This document shows, piece after piece, positions 58,518 to 64,000 of a DNA stretch of 64,000 nt. The translations under genes and the position numbers were made by a program. Position 1 is the stretch's first letter. Each line of letters begins with the position of its first letter. The notes under the pieces were generated by a model. It worked only from the letters and a program-made list of their open reading frames with translations, had not been told where the DNA came from and did not search any database. Origin of the DNA: Photobacterium sp. JCM 19050 (lineage in GTDB: Bacteria > Pseudomonadota > Gammaproteobacteria > Enterobacterales > Vibrionaceae); assembly GCA_001310455.1 (NCBI GenBank), contig BAXG01000020.1, positions 25,291 through 89,290 of the forward strand, given 5' to 3'.

Positions 58518-60304
58518 ATGGGGTTTTTTAGTAAGTCGACATCCGGTGAGATCAAGAACGAGGCCAGCACTCAAATACTCAACAATGCGCTGGATGCAGT
58601 TGTCACGATTGATAAAAACAACAATGTGGTTTTTTCAATCCAGCCGCAGAAACACTTTGGGGATACCGTTCGGAAGAGGTGCTCGGAAAAAATGTCCGCA
58701 TGCTTGTTCCAGAAATCTACCAACAAGATCACGACAGCTATGTCGATCGCCAAAGAGATACCGGTGAAAAACGCATCGTGGGCACCAGCAGGCAGCTGGA
58801 GTTGGTGCGAAAAGATGGCTCTAAAGTCTGGGTAAGCCTGGCACTGTCGAGAACCAATATCGGCAATGGGATCGGCTACTCGGCGTTTGTCCGCGATGTT
58901 ACCGCTGTTGTCCAGGCACAGGAGGGATTGCAACAAACTCTCGAACAAGCCATTGATGCCGTTGTCACCATTGACCATGAAAACAAAGTCACTTTCATGA
59001 ACAAAGCGGCCGAAGAGCTTTGGGGATACGAACGCGACGAAATCATCGGTCAAAATGTTAAACTGCTGGTCCCCCAACAGTTCCGGGTCGACCATGATGA
59101 CTACGTCAACAACAACCGAAAGACAAAGCAGGATAAAATCGTCGGGACATCGCGCGAGCTTGAGCTTATCAGAAAAGACGGCAGCCAGGTGTGGGTCGCT
59201 TTCTCCCTGTCGCGGGTCGAAATTGGTTCAAAAATCGGGTACACCGCTTTTATCCGGGATATCACCCAGGAGCGGCGAGCCCGTGAAGAGACCCAACAAA
59301 TCCTCAACCAGGCGATTGACGCAGTAATATCAATTGACAGCAACAACTGCGTGACCTTTTTTAACCCGGCTGCGGAAAAACTCTGGGGTTACGATTCCAG
59401 TGAAGTGATAGGTCAAAACGTCAAGATGCTGGTACCGCAGGATATTCAGCCCCGTCACGATGAGTATGTTAACCACAACCGTCGCACAGGTATCGACAAG
59501 ATCGTGGGTTCCAGCCGGGATATCAAAATGTTCCGAAAAGACGGCTCCGAGGTTTATGTAAACCTCTCTCTCTCCAAAGTCGATATTGACGGGGATATTG
59601 GTTTTACCGCTTTTGTACGCGACATTACCAAAGAGCGGCAGGCTCAGGAAACCGTCAACCAGACGCTCTCACAGGCGTTGGATGCTGTTGTAACCATTGA
59701 TGACAACAACATCGTTACTTTCTTCAACGGCGCAGCAGAAGCGCTTTGGGGATACCCAGCAGACGAAGTTGTTGGCCAGAACGTAAAAATGCTGGTTCCA
59801 ATGGACATCCAGGGTCAGCATGATGAACTGGTAAACCGGAACCGGCGTACCGGAGAAGATAAAATTGTTGGTACAACCCGTGAAGTGCCTATCCACCGCA
59901 AGGACGGCAATCAGGTTTGGGGGCTGCTCTCACTCTCAAAAATCACACTTGATGGAAAAATCATGTACACCGCGTTTATCCGCGACGTGACGCGCGAGGT
60001 AAACCAGCGTGAAAACATGAACAGCATCATGGAAAACGTGGCGAGATCCAGTAACGAAATCGCCAATATCGCCAAAGTAATTGACGGCATTTCCAACCAG
60101 ACCAACCTGCTCGCACTGAATGCGGCAATCGAGGCTGCCAGAGCCGGTGAGCATGGCCGCGGGTTTGCTGTGGTTGCTGATGAAGTCAGAACCCTGGCCT
60201 CCCGATCATCTGAATCCACTAACGAGATAAACAAGCTGTCAGAAGACACCCGGACTTTCCTGACAGAACTGTCCAACCTCTTGAGTGACTCCGTGAAGAA
60301 ATAA
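58518..60304 (+). pseudogene. Soluble transducer with four PAS repeats and a short MCP domain, one frameshift
   Basis: About 595 residues when repaired, cytoplasmic. It starts MGFFSKSTSGEIKNEASTQI. Four PAS modules repeat with an exact 363-bp (121-codon) period, their [13 protein letters not shown] openings at 58587, 58949, 59312 and 59675; the first interval is 362 because one T is missing from a T run at about 58635. Each module carries [21 protein letters not shown] and FIRDIT-type motifs. The signalling part (from about 499) is only about 97 residues, centred on [20 protein letters not shown], so the usual long methylation helices are mostly missing. High similarity between modules points to recent internal duplication. 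Confidence 0.87.
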
Positions 60305-60316
60305 AATTCCACAAAA

Positions 60317-60346
60317 CAATCAGGGCGCCGAGATGGCGCCTGATTG
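60317..60346. terminator. Terminator between the four-PAS MCP and the sulfatase gene
   Basis: Stem CAATCAGG(G)CGCC / GGCGCCTGATTG, 12 pairs with one bulged G, 5-base loop, followed by TTTGATAAT. Located between convergent genes. Confidence 0.75.
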
Positions 60347-60370
60347 TTTGATAATTTATACCGATTGGTG

Positions 60371-62216
60371 TTACCGCAAGAAACGGTTCATCTCACTCAT
60401 GATGTGCTCCAGCGGTTTGCCTTTTAGTGCTTATCCTCTTTTTGATTCAGATCAGGCTTCAAGGTTTCTGTTGCGCCACCCGGATACACCACATCGATTT
60501 CATCTTGCCCAACGACGGCATAGTTAAAGTAGCTGCCGATAATGGTCCAGTCCCACTTCCCTTTTGAATTGAACATGTTGTGACCCACTGAATAGTCATC
60601 GTAAGGAGTTGTGACACCCAACACGTTCCCCATTAACGTAGGCGCTACATCAAAGTGGGTGGTTGTCCACTCAATGTCCCGGGATTGAATACCCGGTCCG
60701 GCCACCAACATAGGCACATGAATTTGGGCCTGGCTGTAGTTGCTGCCGTGTCCCCAGAAGTTCATGTGGTTATCATTGAACTCCTCTCCGTGGTCAGAGG
60801 TAATCACCACCAGCGTATTTTTGTCTAACCCGGTCTCTTTGAGGGTATCCAGCACTTCACCAATCTGCTGATCAACATAAAACAGCGCATTGCGGTACAG
60901 GTTCCGGTATGGAATTGGGTCCAGGTCGTTGTTTAAAGCCATGTAGTCCGGTTTGTCCCAGCTGGGGGTAAACCGTTTTGCCTTTCCGGGTGGCAGGTCT
61001 TTACCATGTGCAGCGTCATAAAACAGCATGCCCATAAATGGCTTGGATCCATCCTGCTTTTTCAGGAACGCCACCATATCATCAGTGATTCGACGATCCC
61101 GCTCGACAGCCGTATTACCGGGCGTAAACAGACGCAGACCTTCGATACCCGTAAAAATAGTGCGATCAAATGGTGGGTGGTTCAGAGGTGCAGAGCCCAG
61201 GATCTTAAAGTCGTAACCCTGTTTCGCCATGGTTCCCATCAATACCGGCCGCACTCCACTGTTGCGGAAAGACTCCCAATAAGTCGCAGGCAGGCTGTAA
61301 AACAAGCTGAACATCCCGGCTTGGGTAGAGTTCCCCCCGCTGAGGTGGTGATGGAAGCGCGCGGCGTGTTCACCGAAGCGGGCAACATTAGGCGTAACCT
61401 TGGCGGTCTCATCATCGTAGCGCCATGCATCAATCATGATAAACAGCACATTCGTTTTTTGTCTCGGTTCGGTGTACTCAATGGAAGCACGTGGGTACAT
61501 TAACTGTCCATTTTCCACTTTACCCAGCGTCTGGGCCTGCTCCCGCGCCTCGTCTGCATTAACCAAACCGGTACGGATGAACATCGACTTTGCGGTCAAT
61601 GGATAATAGAGAGGGAAATGTCTGGTCAGTGACGGGATGGTCCGATGGTAATTGGCATCTTCCCAGGCATGAAGGCCCTGACTGAACAAAAGACAGCCAA
61701 ACCAGGCGCTGTAACCCAGCTTTCGCCACGGAAAGCGAGCATTGTCAGCCAGATTGCTACGTAGCCAAAAATAAAACTGAATACCAACCAGGCCAGCCAG
61801 AATTGCCCCAACCTGAAGCCAGTTTTTCAAAGGCAGCTCAATCACCCCACCGGCCATAAACAGGTCAAAGACGAACCCGCTCAAGTGGAACCGGTATTGG
61901 GCATAGGACAACACATCGGTCAGCAACAGTGCACTGGCTGAAAACGCCAGCAACCGCGCTAGCGTTCTGACCACTTTCCCCGGCAGCCACACAACCAGTA
62001 ACGTCGCCAGCAAACCTAAGAATACAAACGCCCCCATCCAGCCAACCTGGGTGGCGAGAATGTAGCTTTTAACCAAGGGACCTGGGTTGAAAAATGCAAC
62101 CACGGCCAAAAACCGGATGAAAGCGCGGCAACCAGCAGAATGTTCAGGAACCAGAACATCCCCAGCCAGCGGCCATTTTGCCGAATTCGTTCAATAAAAG
62201 GGTTCAAAGAATGCAC
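60371..62216 (-). pseudogene. YejM-like inner-membrane sulfatase-fold protein (DUF3413), two frameshifts
   Basis: About 615 residues when repaired. The start is uncertain: GTG at 62216 or TTG at 62207 (MNPFIERIRQNGRWLGMFW), the latter with better spacing from GGAG. The N-terminal part has five hydrophobic segments (FLNILLVAALSSGF, VGWMGAFVFLGLLATLLVVW). A break at about 62112 is one T lost. The periplasmic sulfatase domain shows NVLFIMIDAWRYDDETAKVT, HHLSGGNSTQAGMFSLFYSL and LVVITSDHGEEFNDNHMNFW. A stop at 60424 after QKEDKH is probably also a one-base loss (about 60428), since the next frame adds GKPLEHIMSEMNRFLR to a stop at 60371. YejM/PbgA of enteric bacteria controls LPS synthesis through LapB; the role here is inferred. 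Confidence 0.82.
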
Positions 62217-62377
62217 TCCACTTTTACAAGTAGAGCGAATGATACAAAAATACGTGACTCGCATCACATATTTTGACCTGCCTTTTCTGCCTGTCTTTTT
62301 GAAAATACAATAAAATCAGCCAGATATTTTGAACACTGTTCTGTATACGTTTAATTATCGACCTGGCATTGCGCATT

Positions 62378-62404
62378 AAAAAAGCTGCAATCAGCAGCTT
62401 TTTT
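62378..62404 (-). terminator. Terminator of the outer-membrane barrel gene
   Basis: 11-bp stem AAAAAAGCTGC / GCAGCTTTTTT with a 5-base loop, 10 bp beyond the stop codon on the minus strand. Confidence 0.85.
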
Positions 62405-62413
62405 GCCCGTCAT

Positions 62414-63058
62414 TTAAAATCGGTATGTCACCGTACCCAATACCTGACTGGCGTTCGCCACACTGTCGTGGTTGAAGCTTGCTTCCGCCCCCAGGAACAA
62501 TCCCTGATAAACCCGGTATTCCGCACCAATGCTGGCAGTAACACCCAGTTCTTTTTGCGATTTAGAAGCCGGATTCGTGACACCGGGAATAGCGGTTGAT
62601 GATTCTACATCCGTTACTTCGTTTTCCGTCTCGCGCTGGCTCGAACCGGACATTTTGTAGTCAGTGTAAGTCAGGCCCAATCCACCCTTGATAGACAGGT
62701 TTTCAGTGACATCAAAGAAATACACAGGTTTGATTGTTAACTGTTTAGCTTTAAAGTCGGCATCCCATTCGTCTTCCGTTACGGTAGTGCCTACCACGCT
62801 AACCGTTTTACTCTTCGATGCATCTGCATCAAATTGGCTGTAGCCCACTTCAACACCAAGGTTGTTTTCAAAACGGTAGCCCAGAGCCGCTTTCGCTACA
62901 GATTCAGCACTGTCCGGTTTCAGGTTAGTTCCATCAGAAAATGAAACAGTATTATCGTGTGACAGCGAGTTATAGCCATATCCCAGGGTCACATAAGGTT
63001 GAGCGGAAGCTGCCATAGAAACAGCCAAAACGGGAAGCGCAAGGAGAAGCTTTTTCAT
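62414..63058 (-). CDS. Outer-membrane beta-barrel protein
   Basis: A 214-residue protein. The start MKKLLLALPVLAVSMAASAQ at 63058 is a clear signal peptide (cleavage after ASA). The mature part consists of alternating amphipathic strands: PYVTLGYGYNSLSHDNTVSF, AALGYRFENNLGVEVGYSQF, LSIKGGLGLTYTDYKMSGSS, GVTASIGAEYRVYQGLFLGA, and ends with the barrel signal VLGTVTYRF. About eight strands, OmpX/AcfA/OmpA-barrel type (PF13505). Function unknown; such proteins in vibrios are adhesins or envelope structural proteins. Confidence 0.85.
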   Translation of the reverse strand: MKKLLLALPVLAVSMAASAQPYVTLGYGYNSLSHDNTVSFSDGTNLKPDSAESVAKAALGYRFENNLGVEVGYSQFDADASKSKTVSVVGTTVTEDEWDADFKAKQLTIKPVYFFDVTENLSIKGGLGLTYTDYKMSGSSQRETENEVTDVESSTAIPGVTNPASKSQKELGVTASIGAEYRVYQGLFLGAEASFNHDSVANASQVLGTVTYRF

Positions 63059-63082
63059 TGTACCGCCAATATACAAAATTGT

Positions 63083-63229
63083 TCATATAAGTTGCCTGCG
63101 GCGGAGCATAATCAGCCAGAGCTGAACACAATCTGAATAGCTTTGGCCTGATGATGCTTTCTCCAGGATGTTGCACTGTTCCTCTGTGAGTGTTTTTCCA
63201 TCAAACATAGGAAGAGGTTGTTGAGACAT
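63083..63229 (-). CDS. Hypothetical 48-residue protein
   Basis: ATG at 63229 with a GGAG site five bases upstream. The peptide opens MSQQPLPMFDGKTLTEEQCN and goes on ILEKASSGQSYSDCVQLWLI. It is not a member of a family I can name; it has an acidic N-terminal half and a basic C-terminal end (RRRQLI). It lies between the toxin gene and the outer-membrane gene. Support is the ribosome site and composition only. Confidence 0.4.
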   Translation of the reverse strand: MSQQPLPMFDGKTLTEEQCNILEKASSGQSYSDCVQLWLIMLRRRQLI

Positions 63230-63279
63230 AATGCTCCATGCATGGAGGATTAAATGAGTTAATAGCTTTATCGAGTGGT

Positions 63280-63555
63280 TTAGCGCTTCTCTCGGGTATG
63301 CCAGATACGAAGCACATACAGAGTATATTCCTGTATTTCATATCGCATCTCATAGCTGCCAACCAAGAGCCTGCGAACTTCCCTTGGCTCAAAAGCATCA
63401 AGCCGCTCCCCCAGTCTTGGCTGATCTAACAATATGTCAGGCGCACTGGCTAATGAGCGAACTATCTTTGCCGCCGCAGTGGCATCTGCGGGGGCAAGGA
63501 ATTCATAAAGTCGGTTTATATCGGAAAGGGCTTTACTGGTCCATTTTATTTCCAT
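63280..63555 (-). CDS. ParE/RelE-family toxin
   Basis: A 91-residue basic protein starting MEIKWTSKALSDINRLYEFL, typical of the ParE/RelE toxin fold. QPRLGERLDAFEPREVRRLL, VGSYEMRYEIQEYTLYVLRI and WHTREKR at the C terminus match the family. The ATG overlaps the antitoxin stop by one base (TAATG), so translation is coupled. ParE members poison DNA gyrase and RelE members cleave mRNA; the sequence is closer to ParE in style, but the target is not established. Confidence 0.88.
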   Translation of the reverse strand: MEIKWTSKALSDINRLYEFLAPADATAAAKIVRSLASAPDILLDQPRLGERLDAFEPREVRRLLVGSYEMRYEIQEYTLYVLRIWHTREKR

Positions 63556-63815
63556 TACCTTGGCACGTCCTTGGGAGACTCACTCCCCAAACTTTCTGCC
63601 CAGGCCTGAACAGACTGGTGATCAATAACCCGGCCATTGTCAACATCAGCCAACGCTTCCAGTGTCAGTTTATGACGCTCTTCTTCCATGACGACCCAAT
63701 CCGCTAGAGCCTGTTTGACAACCCAGGCTTTAGAGCGTTCGAGACGTTGCGCTAATTCATCAACTTTATCAGCTAGCTGAATAGGGACATGTGCAGTGAC
63801 AACCTTGGTATTCAT
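63555..63815 (-). CDS. Ribbon-helix-helix antitoxin
   Basis: An 86-residue protein starting MNTKVVTAHVPIQLADKVDE. The N-terminal ribbon (VVTAHVPIQLADKVDELAQR) and helix (SKAWVVKQALADWVVMEEER) form an RHH/CopG DNA-binding domain; the C-terminal half (LEALADVDNGRVIDHQSVQA, WAESLG) is the toxin-binding tail. First gene of the pair; an inverted repeat just upstream is its probable operator. Confidence 0.87.
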   Translation of the reverse strand: MNTKVVTAHVPIQLADKVDELAQRLERSKAWVVKQALADWVVMEEERHKLTLEALADVDNGRVIDHQSVQAWAESLGSESPKDVPR

Positions 63816-63828
63816 GATGTACTCCTAA

Positions 63829-63857
63829 TCACTGTGATTCAAAGTTAATCATAGTGA
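63829..63857. promoter_or_regulatory. Inverted repeat upstream of the antitoxin
   Basis: TCACTGTGATT ... AATCATAGTGA, arms matching in 10 of 11 positions with a 7-base spacer, 14 bp upstream of the antitoxin start. A likely autoregulatory operator for the RHH antitoxin. Confidence 0.6.
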
Positions 63858-63894
63858 ATCCTGTTGTGCTTCACAATACACAGTCAATAGAAGG

Positions 63895-64000
63895 TATACC
63901 CAAACCACCTCAAGGTGCGTCATTCAAAGTGATTTCAGTGCGTTCAATTCAAGGAAAATACCTGAAGGAATGGCTGTTCCCTTTCAAAGGTATTTGACAC
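63895..64000. repeat. End of an interspersed element related to that at 23648-23700
   Basis: Starts TATACCCAAACCACCTCAAG and continues with GTGCGTC and an unmatched tail to the window edge. The first 24 bp match the reverse complement of the right end of the element at 23648-23700 in 22 positions. The remaining part contains no gene that I can see; the element may continue outside the window. Confidence 0.6.

Overview
The window looks like chromosomal DNA of a marine gammaproteobacterium of the Vibrionaceae type. The clues are an OmpU-like porin, many methyl-accepting chemotaxis proteins (MCPs), tryptophanase with a TnaC leader, EamA, HinT, a YejM-like sulfatase and a base composition near 50 percent GC. 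Grimontia, Enterovibrio or Photobacterium would fit, but the genus cannot be fixed from sequence alone. No rRNA, tRNA, CRISPR array, transposase or phage gene was recognised.

Layout. 1-9 kb: end of a nucleoside-recognition (Gate) membrane protein, a small membrane protein, a porin, tnaC-tnaA, an MCP with two CHASE3 domains, eamA, and a divergent pair of UPF0718 permease and ArsR-type regulator. 9-19 kb: a complete D-glucuronate module. One arm (minus strand) is dctQ-dctM-uxuB-uxaC-kdgK-eda; the other (plus strand) is dctP-exuR-uxuA. TTGGT-NN-ACCAA operators and a CRP-like site lie between the arms. The TRAP transporter would import a hexuronate, and UxaC, UxuB, UxuA, KdgK and Eda would convert it to pyruvate and glyceraldehyde 3-phosphate. 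19-23 kb: an AT-rich gene for an exported PP2C-like protein, then araC, a LysE-type exporter, a homocysteine methyltransferase and a GNAT gene. 24-29 kb: urease operon ureDABCEFG. 29-36 kb: UDG-like protein, secreted alpha-amylase, ABC exporter, M3 oligopeptidase, HinT. 36-42 kb: a DUF1016 remnant between 48-bp direct repeats, a GFA protein, then mdeR-mdeA-mdeB (methionine to 2-oxobutyrate to propionyl-CoA). 42-51 kb: DUF1349 protein, GNAT, aldose epimerase and a carbohydrate ABC importer with a LacI regulator. 51-60 kb: signalling cluster of three MCPs (one membrane-bound, two soluble PAS types), a single-domain response regulator and a SRPBCC/ABM/WYL-regulator group. 60-64 kb: YejM-like sulfatase, outer-membrane barrel, ParE/ParD-like toxin-antitoxin pair and one end of an interspersed repeat.

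A strong overall feature is the number of broken reading frames. I count about 37 frameshifts in 22 genes. Almost all are losses of one base (a few of two) from very short runs, and about ten fall at GGCC-type sites. They hit housekeeping and pathway genes alike, with full-length homology continuing in the next frame and no substitution decay. I read most of them as sequencing or assembly error, not gene death. Such genes are typed pseudogene because the sequence as given does not encode them intact; each entry gives the whole span and the approximate break positions.
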